From NCBI GenBank assembly GCA_003508835.1, contig PUFA01000166.1:2032001-2096000 (forward strand): DNA of 64,000 nucleotides. The letters are read 5' to 3'. Every line of letters starts with the position of its first letter. The stretch's first letter is position 1. Source of the stretch: Eonycteris spelaea. Lineage: Eukaryota > Chordata > Mammalia > Chiroptera > Pteropodidae. The notes under the pieces are model-generated. The model was not told the origin of the DNA. It worked only from the letters and a program-made list of their open reading frames with translations, and made no database searches. Both the position numbers and the translations under genes were made by a program. Below are positions 24,151 through 34,985 of the stretch, one piece after another.

Positions 24151-24316
24151 CAAGTCACAGTGTACTTCAGCCTCCAAAGCCCAAGAGGACCTCTGACTAA
24201 TTTTAAAATGCTACCCAAGCAAATTTGAACCCAGACATCCCAGAAATCTCGGTTTCTGTAATGGGCACGACAAAGAGCATTAGAAGATATTTTGAAAATT
24301 TCAGAACCTTTATAAT

Positions 24317-24640
24317 TTCCCACCAAAGCAATTGCAATTACCAAAACAGCAGCTATTCCCAAAATATCAGCTTCTCACTTCAGGTAGGAGCTTTTAGCCT
24401 TTCAGAGGTGAGAAGGAAATTAAGAGGTTGTTGTAAGTGATCAGGGAATGCCACCAAGAGACAGAGATCCAAAATGGCATCACTCATATTTGCCTCTTTG
24501 TCCTCAAATTTTACAGAGTTGGCCACTACTGAAAGACACTCTAAACATAATGGAAATCAGATGGGCTCCATTTTTCTCAAACAAATAAGTGTCTTAAATC
24601 CTTGTAATAAATGAATTTAAAGTAGTTACAGATTCTCAGA
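24317..24640. repeat. Segment whose two ends recur fused at 22918-22984
   Basis: 24317-24347 and 24601-24640 match adjacent parts of the 69-bp insertion in the RTE relic. The 253 bases between them have no counterpart there. Removing them does not create GT-AG intron ends on either strand, so splicing is not the explanation. It might be a longer member of a small unknown mobile family. Confidence 0.55.
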
Positions 24641-25004
24641 CAATATTTGACTAGGGATTGCATTCTTGATCAAAAAGCCATCTCAGAAAAAAAAAGAGAG
24701 GGCATACCCAACAATTTGTCAAAAAAAAACCAAAACTATAACTAATGGATTTGTGGTTACCTAAAATAATAAAATAATAGTACACATGTTGTAAATGAGC
24801 ATAACTTTATATATTGATGTTTAAAGCTATCTTAATTTACTGTACTTTCATGTAAAGCTTACAAACAATATAATCCTACTAAATCTCCAAATTTTTTTAG
24901 CATTACACTTGTGTTCAATCTCCCAGACTTGGTTCTATTCATGTTACCTTTTCAGATACATGGTGAATGCCTTTACTTATACCTAAGTAAAACTTGATTA
25001 TAAT

Positions 25005-25690
25005 CCTGTATTCATTCAAAACACATTTAATGAGCCAATTATAGGTGGCAGGTCCAGTATTAGATGCTAGATAGTAGAAATCTAATAATTAATAAGACAG
25101 GGTTACTGCCATCAGGTGGCTCAGCCCTGTAGAGAGCCCACATGAAAAGGAACAAAGACAATATAATGTGATGAGTGTTGGGTGTACAAGATGCTATAGA
25201 AATGCAGGTAAAGGAATATCTACCTAATGCTGCCCAGTCTAAGAAGGCTTCCCAGAGGATACCATATATGAACTAATGTTTGAAAGATGATTGATATTGA
25301 TGATGGTGGTGATGGTGGTAGTGATAGCAGCTATTGTTTACTGTGCCATACTCATGTGTTATCTCATTAAATCCTCACAACAGTCCATCAAGATCAACTT
25401 TACCTACCTTTTACAAAGGAAATAACTGATATCCAGGAAGTCAGAAATTTTACCTCATGTCACACAAGAGGTAGTTGGAATTAAAACCACCTATAAAACT
25501 TCTGATTAAATTAAACTTCTAATTCCAACAATAGCTTTCTATATTAATACGCTCAGCCTTCTTTCCCAGGAGTTTGTCAGGGGGACAGGTGGAAGAGGGA
25601 CACCCAGGCAGAGGACCTGATGTTTACAAAAGTTTTGAAGTGAGGGACGGCGGTCCACATTCACATAAAGTAGAGCCTGGTGGGGAGGAG
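25005..25690 (-). mobile_element. L2 LINE split by a MIR
   Basis: Antisense L2 3' end at 25005-25295 ('attcattcaaaacacattta', 'agaaggcttcccagaggata') resumes at about 25565-25690 ('cacccaggcagaggacctga'). A MIR occupies the gap. Confidence 0.7.
25305..25520 (-). mobile_element. MIR SINE nested in L2
   Basis: Shows 'tgtgttatctcattaaatcc', 'tcacaacagtccatcaagat' and 'atgtcacacaagaggtagt'. It sits between two colinear parts of one L2, so it is the younger insertion. Confidence 0.8.
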
Positions 25691-25984
25691 AAAAAGATGA
25701 GAGTCTCAGCTAAAAACTCTTTGTGTTACTAACAGATACACCAAACTAGATCTTACACCTTTGCAATCTAACTCAAATTGAGAAACATTAAAAAAAAAAA
25801 AAAGAGTTCCAAGACATTAAACATACAAAGGAGATAATTCTAGTAAGAGTGTTGGGGACGGGATTGGAGTGGATAATCAATAGAATTCATTTACAGTGAA
25901 GTTGAAAACTAAGTATATTAACTTTGTCTTCTAAACTGCAAACTACTTTCAAGCAGAAATTGATGACCAGACTATGTGTTTATT

Positions 25985-26140
25985 AATTATTGAATATAGT
26001 CATTCATTTGACAAATATTCCTTGGGTGCCTCTATTTCGCAGACACTGCACTAGGCACTGCAGAGAAAGAGGGACAAAGCTATGAAAACTCCCTCTTGGA
26101 GAGCATCATCTAGAGGAGACTGACATCTCAACATGGAGCT
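25985..26140 (-). mobile_element. L2 LINE 3' end
   Basis: 'attcatttgacaaatattcc', 'ctgcactaggcactgcagag' and 'agcatcatctagaggagact' give the antisense L2 3' end. Confidence 0.65.
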
Positions 26141-27255
26141 CCAGTACAGCGTACACAGCAAGCAGACAGCAAGCACAGGTGCAGCGTATGACTGCATCCT
26201 CTTTCCCTGAAATGATTCACAGTTGAGCACAGGGGTGTTGCCTCCAGCAGTTACTTTGGCACGACACACAAAATGCACTGTGGTTTGAATTTAGAAGCTA
26301 CTAAATTAAAGATTTGATTCATAAGGAAATTGAGTAATCAGAATAACAGCAGACAAAAGCCACTGGGAGATGATTTTTCAGAATCTAACATCCTCTCTTT
26401 TCATTAAGCCTCAGACAGCTGCTATGTGGGGCCTATTGTGCAATGATTATAATATTTCCCCTTTATGTCCACTGAAAATCTACCTTTACATATTACAGAT
26501 AATACTGAAAAAAATATTTGTTTTGGAAAAAATAAAAGGAAAAAGAGAATTAAACCTTGCAATTATTTTAATTTTAATTTTCTAATTAATTTTACTTTTA
26601 ATTTTTCTAATGCTAAAAGCTACCTGGCAGGGTCTTGATTTCTAAGTGTAATAACTAGAGGATTAAATAATTATTAACAACATAATATTTAGTTAAAGTA
26701 AATTAATAATCTGACAGAAAAATCAGAAAATAAAGAAAAATCAAGGATACTAAAAGGCAAATGACTACAGTAAAGAACAGGGACTGCTGGCTTAGAGTGC
26801 ACTTTAAATAGAAGGTAGGAACTGTGGCTCCTCCCTAAAATAAAAGCTATGTGTATATCAGGGGGCAAGATAAATGCATACCAAGGTGGGCAATGTTGCT
26901 AATGTGCCATGAGCAATGGAATGAATATTCTCTAGGTCTTGAAGTTCGATGATCACCCTTCTAGCCTCCTCTATCTGAAGCCCTGGTAATTGGCAATCTC
27001 AGAGTTCATTCTGTGAAGTCCCAGTATAAAGTGGGTATGCACTGATGTATACATAAGACTATCTGGAGGTTCCTCTCCATAGTGGTTCATAAGAACAGAT
27101 TACTCCTACAAAAATTACTCTTACAATGATGACCAACTAGGTATGAAAGCAACAAAGAAAGAAAATTAGTGGTGAATTAGAGTAAATCTCTGAGATTTAG
27201 AGTTTATGATTTGATTAACATTTGTAATTAAAAAGACTTCACCTATTCAAACACA
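26141..27255. other. Unique intergenic DNA, nothing recognised
   Basis: Very AT-rich, especially 26500-26760. No gene or repeat recognised. Confidence 0.5.
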
Positions 27256-27259
27256 TCAC

Positions 27260-28030
27260 TCTAGGAATGTTCTCATCTCAGTTCTATATTATCAATTTTC
27301 CCTTGTCTATTCCCTTGTCATTTTCAGCACATACAAGCCTACTTCTATCTTTATTGACTTATTAAAATGTCCTTTCTAATCTTCACTTCCCCCTTCAAGT
27401 ATTGCCCATTTTTCGGTTCTCCTCTGCAACAAAACTACTTGAAAGATTTGACTATTCAGTATTTACTGTTTCTTCTCCAGTTCTCTGTCACCACATTCTA
27501 AGTAGGCTTTTGCCACCGCAGCTCCCCAAATCTGCCTTTTAAAGGTCATTAATTATCTCTGTATTGCTGAATTCAATAGTCAATGCTCAGTCCTCATCCC
27601 ATTTGACCTATCAGCACCATTTGATGCAGTCGATCATATTTCACTCCTTGGAAACCCTTTCTTCACTTGAAATTCAGAGCTACGCTCTGGCTGCCTCCTT
27701 TACTGATTTATCCTCTTCTCCAAGCCTAACACTTGGTTCTTGGACCTCTCCTATCTTAACACTTTCTCTTTAGGATCTCATGGCTTTAAATACAACCTCT
27801 GTGTTGATGACTGCCAGATTATACTTCCATGCTGGACTGCTCCCCCTGAAATCTTGACTCATCTATCCAACCATCTACTCAGCAACCCACTTGGATATCT
27901 AAACAAAATTAGTATGCTCTTAACTGAACTCCTGACCTTCCTGTCACCCTCAAATTTAGATAACCTGTAATCTTTCCCATCTCAGTCAATACTGCCATTC
28001 AAGCCAAAAATAACAGATTAGCATCTAATT
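27260..28030 (+). mobile_element. L2 LINE, left part
   Basis: Sense L2 with recognisable reverse-transcriptase-region blocks: 'gcaccatttgatgcagtcga', 'catggctttaaatacaacct', 'ctgtgttgatgactgccaga', then 'cccacttggatatctaaaca'. The open frames at 27564-27773 and 27740-27970 are remnants of the L2 protein. It continues at 28640 after an interruption of about 600 bases. Confidence 0.85.
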
Positions 28031-28394
28031 TCCTTAAAGTCAGAGTTTTTTTTTCTTTTCTCAAGTGAAAAAGAAACCTAGTTTTTAAAATGTCATAGAT
28101 CCCTTTGACATAAATCTTCCTTCCAGTCTTCCCCAAAGGAAATATTGTCACTTACCAGGGTGACTGTGCACTATGAAAATGGAAATATCCCCACATTTTC
28201 TGGGATTACCGAAAACTGAATCTCAGTTGGCACACATTCCTGAGAACCTAAAATGCTAGTGTGGTCTATCAGATCTGATGGGAATCTATGTAATTTTGGC
28301 CTAAGTCTCTCAGAGCCCAGCAGGTCTAGAGACCCATCTCAAGATTATTCCCCCTTGTGCCTTAAGGTTTAATTGAAGGAGACATTTCAGCAAC
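28031..28394. other. Unassigned segment inside the L2
   Basis: About 365 bases separating the L2 from the MIR; it does not resemble L2 and I cannot name it. It probably represents another old insertion. Confidence 0.4.
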
Positions 28395-28640
28395 TGGCAG
28401 AATCCCCGTACAGAAGAGCATAGACTCTGGAGCCCGGTTCAAATCATGTATATGACATGGATTATGTAACCCTGGGCAAATTTCTTAACTTCTCTGTGCT
28501 TCAGTTTCCTAATCTTAAAAATTATATAATAATACTCTTTAAGGGTGGTATGAAGATTAAATGAGTTAGTATTTGTCAAATGCTTAGAACAGTACCTGTG
28601 CATAGTAAGTGCTACATAAATGTTGATTAAATAAATAAAA
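28395..28640 (+). mobile_element. MIR SINE nested in L2
   Basis: A long, well preserved sense MIR: 'gagcatagactctggagccc', 'cttctctgtgcttcagtttc', 'atgaagattaaatgagttag', then 'agtaagtgctacataaatgt'. Almost the whole consensus length is present. Confidence 0.9.
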
Positions 28641-29190
28641 TTCTGAATCCTTTTCTTTATCTCATGCTGTCCTTCAAATCAGTCAGGAAATCTCTTTGGC
28701 TTTACCATCAAAACCTATGTAAAATTTGAAGACTTTACACTATACTCCCCCCTTCCCACCAACACACACACACACACTGCTCCCAACATGGAGTTAGCCA
28801 CCACTACCTGTTGCCTGGGTTATTGCAGTACCCTCTTAACTTCATTATCTCTAAACATAATCTCTTAATATTATCCTCCATACCCACTCTTCTTTGCCCC
28901 AGCCACACCAGCTGCTTGCTGCCCTCAAATACTCCAGACTTGCTCTTGCCTTTGCACTGGATGTTTCTTCTACTTAGGTTGCTCCTGCCCCAGATATCCT
29001 CATATCTCAATACTCTTTGATGCTTTGTTCAAATATATCTTCCTAATAAATCCTACTCTTACCATTCCTATTTAAACTACAATTGTTCCCCCATACAATC
29101 TCCAAATATGCATATACACTTTTTCACCTGCTCTTTTCAATAGCACTAGTCACCTTTAAAATGTGTACAATTTACTGCATTTACTAGATC
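28640..29190 (+). mobile_element. L2 LINE, right part
   Basis: Continues the L2 of 27260-28030: 'cttcaaatcagtcaggaaat', 'gttgcctgggttattgcagt', then 'cttgcctttgcactggatgt' and a degenerate 3' end. A short (CA)n lies at about 28764-28778. Confidence 0.85.
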
Positions 29191-29589
29191 CCACAGAAGA
29201 TCATGAAAATGTCTCAGAGATTAAAAATCCACTAGAAGGAAGTGACCCAGATCTCTGAGTCACTGTTTAGAGCAGAGTTGTCCAGGAGAACCTCCTGACC
29301 TATGCACTGAATTTCCCATGAGCAAGAACTGACTGCTTGCCAGGAGGTGTATTACCAGTTCAAGAGAGCACAGATTATGGCTTTCACCTGGCTTTGCCAT
29401 CACTCAGAAACCTCCTTAGTTGCTCAGATAATATCCCAACTATGAATAGAGCCATGCATAAGAAAAAAGAAAATAGCAATAATACTTGCAGGACCCAGCA
29501 CCAGGAGGAAAAACAAGCAGAATGCCCCAAACTTGGAGCTCGTAGTAAACTAGAACTGCTAGAGAAGAAAAATGACAGCTTTCATTTTT
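29191..29589. other. Intergenic DNA, nothing recognised
   Basis: An 87-codon plus-strand frame (29337-29600) has no motif. No repeat was identified. Confidence 0.45.
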
Positions 29590-30423
29590 GCATGAGATAA
29601 AAGAAAAAAAAATAGTACTGAAAGAAATTCAGTCCCAATATTAAAAAAAAAAAAGGCTCTGATATTCAAAGATTTTTTTCCTTTTCTAAAAAAAACTTTA
29701 CAAATGCCACAGATGAATTAAAGGAGTTGTTTTTCTCTGCTGGGGACTGAGTTTGATCAAGTCAAAGACATCTCAACAGAGAAAGTAAAATTACAGAGAG
29801 ATGAAAATTATGAGAGAAATTTCTTAAAAAGGCTTGGAGGACAAATGCAGCAACCTAATGTGAATCATAAGAGTCATAAGAATAATAAAGGAGGAAAAAG
29901 AAACAGATGTAGAAATGCACATTTAAAGTGTTCATTGATGTGAACTGTAATTTAAAATATTAAAAAATCAAATTAAATTAAAATTAGAAAAATAAAGTAC
30001 TCATTGAGTTCCAAGAAGAATTGATGGGGTGGGAGGAGGGGGAAGAATAAACAAACCAAAAAACACCACTTCAGCATATCCTTGTAGAATTATTAAATTC
30101 AAGCATAAAAAAAATGTATAGACTGTCAGACATAAAAATGATGTTATGTACAAAGGAAATGGCCAACAGAAATTGGACTGATGCATTAGACAGAAGAAAA
30201 TGAAGAATGAAACCCCAAATCCTTTCCCCCTGCTGATATAGCCACCTGAGCGAAGGGTGTGGGCAAATAGGTAAAGGACCCAGGGCTTCTGTTACCCTCG
30301 TAGTCTGTTTAAGGAAATATTTCGGGAAGAACACTAAGACAACAAAATGTGAATCAAAGCAGGGTCCCCAACCGGGCACAGGGCGGTGAGGAAACAGCAT
30401 GAATATGAGTCTCTGTCTCTCTA

Positions 30424-30468
<45 letters not shown>

Positions 30469-30827
30469 CTTTCTGCTTAGATATATATATATATTTAACC
30501 CTAAATTGAAAATGATAGCATGCTTTGGAATTTGTAATATAAGTACTAAATAATAATCATACAAATAAAAGAAACATCCTACAGGGGAAAATTTAAAACT
30601 CAAAAAGTCCTAAACTATCTCATAGAGGAAAAGAGGAAGGAGGAAGTAGAAGAGGGAAATCCTTTTCTTAAGGTTTCATCTAAGAGTAGGGAAATGAAAG
30701 CATTATGAATGGGAAAGAAAACAGAGAAAGTAAAACACTTTGATGGAAGACGATAGATAGGTGGTGCCCTGCTTTCATATTAACAGCAGAGAAAGAAGTG
30801 ATTTGATGGAAGTGAGGGGAATAGGAG
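29590..30827 (+). mobile_element. Old L1/HAL1-like element, 5' (ORF1) part
   Basis: Blocks such as 'cagagagatgaaaattatga', 'gagagaaatttcttaaaaag', and the 30060-30190 stretch ('catatccttgtagaattatt', 'gtacaaaggaaatggccaac') follow the ORF1 region of HAL1/old L1 elements in sense orientation. Strongly diverged, with no surviving frame. Interrupted by a GT microsatellite, then by an LTR. Confidence 0.6.
30427..30493. repeat. (GT)n and (AT)n microsatellites
   Basis: About 40 bases of GT at 30427-30467 and a short AT run at 30481-30493. Confidence 0.95.
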
Positions 30828-31622
30828 TGTTGCAGGATCACCTCCTCCTAAAATTCAGGTCTGTGTGCCCAATGTGCTAGTAAGTCAAAACATTGAGAAA
30901 CTGGTGCTCGGAGATAGAGAAGGGTTTATTCGACTTGTCCAAAGTGAGAGGAGAGAGCAAGATCTCTCAAATCTATTTCTCCCAAAAAAGAAAAGTAGGG
31001 AGTTTTTATGCAGCTGGGCAGGCAGAGGAGGAAGTTCCAGGTAACTGAGAGAGAAGCCTGTGCTTCTTTAGTCATAGATGATTTTTTTTCGTATCAGACT
31101 CCTGGATGTCAGCATCTGGTCGCAGCTACCTTGGATATATTTCTTCTGCAAACTAAACGTGTAGATTCTCCTCGAGTCCCTGAAGTTATCTCCTCCAACT
31201 TGACAAAGAAACAGCACATCTCAATACAAAATTATATTGTGAGAACAAGGTGCTGGATTAAAGAACCAAGATTCTGTAAACTATCTTATAACTGTGGGTC
31301 TGTGAGGTTATCTTTAAGGAAAAGAACAGGAACTAGACATCTTGTGGCGACTGCCATTGTTTAAGCTGTCATTGTTTTGTACGTAATTGGCCATATTTTT
31401 CCTATTCTCTCAAGTGAAGTGTACTTTTAAACATTTCTCCTGGAACTTGCTTTACAAGTATTCCTTCAGAACATGACTAACATGCTTTCTTAATCTTTTA
31501 CTATAAGTTACGTGACAACAAAAGCAATTGAAACAGTTAGTTAAAGCCTATACCTGTATCCTAATTAAGAATGAAATGATTTACTTCTAGCTGCCAAAAA
31601 CACTAGGGGCATTAAAATCACA
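30828..31622 (-). mobile_element. Solo LTR of an endogenous retrovirus, minus strand
   Basis: On the minus strand the segment starts TGTGATTTT and ends CCTGCAACA, the TG...CA ends of an LTR. It carries a TATA-like box (reverse complement of 31001-31010) and, about 70 bases further, a canonical AATAAA signal (reverse complement of 30925-30930). That spacing fits the U3-R boundary of gammaretrovirus-like LTRs. The flanking pentamers (aggag and agagg) are similar but not identical, so the target-site duplication is unproved. No internal retroviral sequence adjoins. It interrupts the older L1. The 118-codon plus-strand frame at 31008-31364 is antisense to it and meaningless. Confidence 0.65.
30925..31010 (-). 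promoter_or_regulatory. LTR core promoter and poly-A signal (relic)
   Basis: Minus-strand TATA-like CATAAAAACT at 31001-31010 and AATAAA at 30925-30930. Any remaining activity would transcribe leftward. Confidence 0.45.
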
Positions 31623-32200
31623 AGAGGCTGGACTATGGGAGAGTAACGCCTAGAAAAATGATAAAGTGTGATAGGATCATTAAATTTAATAAGGAAAGTT
31701 AAGAGAATTAATAGTACTTTGGTCAAGCCACCAAAATTAAGGGGGAGGAAGAAAAAACAAAGTAACCTAAATGATATTCATGAGATAAGATGAAAGAAAG
31801 TAATATCAAAGATATTAATGGTCGATTAAATGTGAATGGACTGGATTATCTTTTAAAGACAAAGATTGTTAGATTGGACTTTAAAAAGCAGATGTATCTT
31901 ATTTTCAAGATACACTTAAAGTGATTTTTTAATATTGAAAAGAAAGAAATTAGACAAATAGAAATGAGGAAAATACAACTTTCAAAAAATGGAACAAAAG
32001 GGAAAGAGAAAAAGCAGAGATACAATTATAATAAGTAAAACAGTATTCAGGACTAAAAACATTCATTAGGAGAAGAGGAGGGTTATAACAAATAAAGGCA
32101 GTATTTATGAAAAGGATGTAATAATCATAAATTTATATGTATCCTATATCTAAAGAGCTAAATATAGGAAGCAAACATTAGAAATCTTTTTTGAAAAATG
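31623..32200 (+). mobile_element. Old L1/HAL1-like element, continuation (endonuclease part)
   Basis: 'aaatgtgaatggactggatt', 'agacaaagattgttagattg', 'tgtaataatcataaatttat' and 'agctaaatataggaagcaaa' match the start of an old L1 ORF2. It is in the same orientation as the part left of the LTR, so the LTR landed inside a single element. Confidence 0.65.
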
Positions 32201-33905
32201 AGGTTATAAACCTTGATTTTATAGTAGGTTATTTTAACAATTGATTTTATTACATAACGTTTACATTTTTATTTATGCCTGTGTTTGGCATAGTTGGCTC
32301 TGTTTATGTTTTGATACAGACCCTCAGGTAGAGTTAATCTTAAGAGAAAGGTGCGTGTAGATATTAAGTTTAATTATAAACATTGTAACTGAGTTTGTCT
32401 GTCTTGAGGGTTGCTGACCTCAGCACACTGCACTGGCCCCTTGAGGCAAGAGGATCCCAGGGCCCACTGAGGAAGAGAGCGGCATGGAGGGTACCTTGGG
32501 AACTCTTTGAAGAAATGTTCAGTCACTGCTGCTGCAGCGTGGCCTCAGACTGGTCCTTCCAATATGGACCTCCAACAGAGACCGTCTGGTTCCTTTGGAC
32601 AGAGCTTTTGAGCCTCATGCTGCTGCCTCCTCATCTCCTCAGTGTGCGACATCAGTGAGATAATGAATGAGGAGCAGGCATCCTGAAGGGAGACCTAGAG
32701 ACTCTCTGTCCCTTCCACTGGCTTCTCCCTAGATTCAATCCTGGTACTTAACAAACATTCATCTCTCTTCAGTTTCAACCACAAATGTTTTTTGAACACG
32801 CAGTATGTACAAGACCCTGTTCTGGTATTCTTTTGGGGGACATGTTTTTCCAAGATTCCCTCAGGTCTGGTGAGTGAACCAAAGTTCTAGGACCCATATT
32901 TAGTTTCTAAATGTTTCACATTGAGGGGCTGTCTGGCAGTAGTCTATAGACAGTGCTGACCCATGGCTTAGCTTCCATCAAGCTGAGGCAAAACTCAGAG
33001 ATAAGTGCAATATCGTGAGTTTTCAGTGAAGCTAAATCTATTCCACTTAGAAAGTGGTTCTTTATCCTGACGTTATGTCCTTCTACTCTTGGGTTTAAAA
33101 GTGGCCTTTCTTTTTGAAATGATAGTTACTGGCAGCATTTTTCTAATGTTATTAATTGAAAAATAAAAATTCGACAACCCATGACTCCTAAATAAATTAA
33201 TATATGTACGAGTATATGATGTATTACTTTGTTAATTCAAATATGTAGGGACCCTCATTCTCTGTGGTTTCCTTTCTGTAGCTCCAAGGGCGATCTATGC
33301 TAAAAGGTTATAACATAATGTTTCTGCAGTCACTTCCCACCCTTTGCAAATTCATCTTGGCCAGCAAAGGATTAGTCCAGACATTCAAAGAGCTAGATTT
33401 CCTTTGGACGGTTGGAGTCTTGCCCTGGAAGGTGGGAGGAATGTACTGCCTTGCAAAGTGTTGCTGAGCTGAATGATTCCTAAGCTTGTTAAAATCCCTC
33501 ATGGAGTCTGTATCCACATTGCCAATAGATGTCATAAGCCTGAGTACTTGGTCCCCCACATATTCTACTGGGGAAACTCATCATAATCCAATGTCATTCT
33601 AAAAGAACAATTTTAGATACACATATATAAAATTTGACAAAGTTGCCCTGAATCTGTCTTCAAAAGAAAAAAGAATGAAAATTGGAGGTTATAATTTTAC
33701 TAATACCAAACCAAAGATAGACAAGTATTGTATTCATTTACATTATGCTTCTATTCTCCAAAATTTTTAAATGATATCCGATGTTGTCTTCATCATTTAG
33801 TGATTAAAATTTTAGGCCAAAAGTTTTCCCTTTTTAAAAACCTGAGTTGAGTTTGGAAAGTTTGGGCTCATTTGACATGAAGCTTCATTTCTTTCCACCA
33901 AAGGA
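32201..33905. other. Unique intergenic DNA with two unassigned open frames
   Basis: A locally GC-richer patch at 32400-32700 holds an 87-codon plus-strand frame (32395-32658). An 83-codon minus-strand frame is at 33308-33559. Neither is recognised. Otherwise no repeat or gene was seen. Confidence 0.5.
33308..33559 (-). other. Unassigned 83-codon open frame
   Basis: The predicted peptide begins MGDQVLRLMTSIGNVDTDSM and is mixed and hydrophilic, unlike the low-complexity frames elsewhere. I cannot name a family. No TATA box or convincing splice sites; a 'tttccccag' lies just upstream on the minus strand, a weak possible acceptor. It could be a lone exon, a retrocopy scrap or chance. Confidence 0.15.
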
Positions 33906-33909
33906 GAAA

Positions 33910-34110
33910 GTACAGTGTAAAGAACTTTGGTCTGTCTGAGAGCAGAGATATGAATTTGGATCTTGACTGAAAATTATTTATTAGCTGTATTACTTTAAGT
34001 AAGCTCTTAATGTCTCTAAATCTCAATTTCATCATTTGTAAAGTGAGTATCCTAAGACAAACAGCACATGATTGTAATGCATCTGGTATTAAGTACTCAA
34101 GAAATTCTAG
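33910..34110 (+). mobile_element. MIR SINE
   Basis: Sense MIR relic: 'atatgaatttggatcttgac', 'taatgtctctaaatctcaat', then 'ttcatcatttgtaaagtgag'. Confidence 0.75.
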
Positions 34111-34840
34111 TCTTGTCTTTTAAAAATCCAATTAGACTTCAGATTTTCATTTCAAATGAACTTACACAAGGTACTCTTTTTCTGTTTGTATTATTTTTAA
34201 AAAAAATTGAGAGAAAGGGTTTAAATTTGTTTTTCTGGTTTGTGAAGAATTATACAAATAGACCTGGAGGGAAAGGGGTCTTATGCTAAATATTTTGCTT
34301 ACTCATAATGACAAATGTCCACAGATAAGAACCACAAGTGGTCTCAGCTCTAATTCACGCCACCCTCCATTTAACCAAACGGTGTCAGTAGCATTGTGCT
34401 TCAGTGTGAAATTATTACTGGCTCAGAGGTTTATAAATACCGCTACCTGAATCATCTGGAGTCTTCTTTAGTGGTCCCTACTTCCCTCTCTTAGATTCTA
34501 TTAGACCTGACCCTGCAAAGGGAGTGACATGTGACGAGTTCACTTCCCACACTAGTCAGGCTGCTAAGTCTGTGTGACGTACATTATACATTTATAAGAA
34601 GGAACATTCTAAAAATAAGCTCAATGTATTCTCATTCAATTCACTAGGTAACTGATGTAAATTGAAGCCAGTAAGCTACACTCATCAGCTTTTTCTAACA
34701 GCTTACTAAATGTCAGAAAGAACAAAAATGTTCTAAACTAAGACACCACTCTTAATTTCCTCAACATAAATTGGAATGCACATTTTTTATAGAAAAAAAA
34801 GTGAGAGTGTGAGGAAGATGAAGAAGGTAAAGGGGGTCAA
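34111..34840. other. Unique intergenic DNA, nothing recognised
   Basis: No gene or repeat recognised; AT-rich. Confidence 0.5.
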
Positions 34841-34844
34841 ATAG

Positions 34845-34985
34845 ATGATGACAAAAGGAGACTAGGCGTTGGGTGATGAGCACATAATGCAATATACAAA
34901 TGATGTATTATAGATGGTACACCTGAAGCTCATCTAATGTTATTAACCAATGTTACTCCAATAAATTTATTTTTAAGATTTTTAA
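34845..34985 (+). mobile_element. L1 3' end, lineage-specific type
   Basis: 'gggtgatgagcacataatgc', 'aatatacaaatgatgtatta' and 'ttaaccaatgttactccaat' form the same 3' UTR signature as the copy at 37.9 kb. Only the last 140 bases were inserted. Confidence 0.75.

Noticed and set aside
24317..24640. Intron between the two blocks copied at 22.9 kb
   Set aside because: Neither strand gives GT-AG ends at the junctions, so a spliced retrocopy is not supported.
31008..31364. 118-codon plus-strand frame
   Set aside because: It lies antisense within the solo LTR; no motif and no retroviral protein similarity.
32395..32658. 87-codon frame in a GC-richer patch as a gene
   Set aside because: No recognisable domain, no promoter elements and no splice context; the local composition makes a chance frame likely.
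34845..34985. Two L1 3' ends at 34.9 and 38.0 kb as a segmental duplication
   Set aside because: They share only the L1 3' UTR; the flanks differ, so they are separate insertions.
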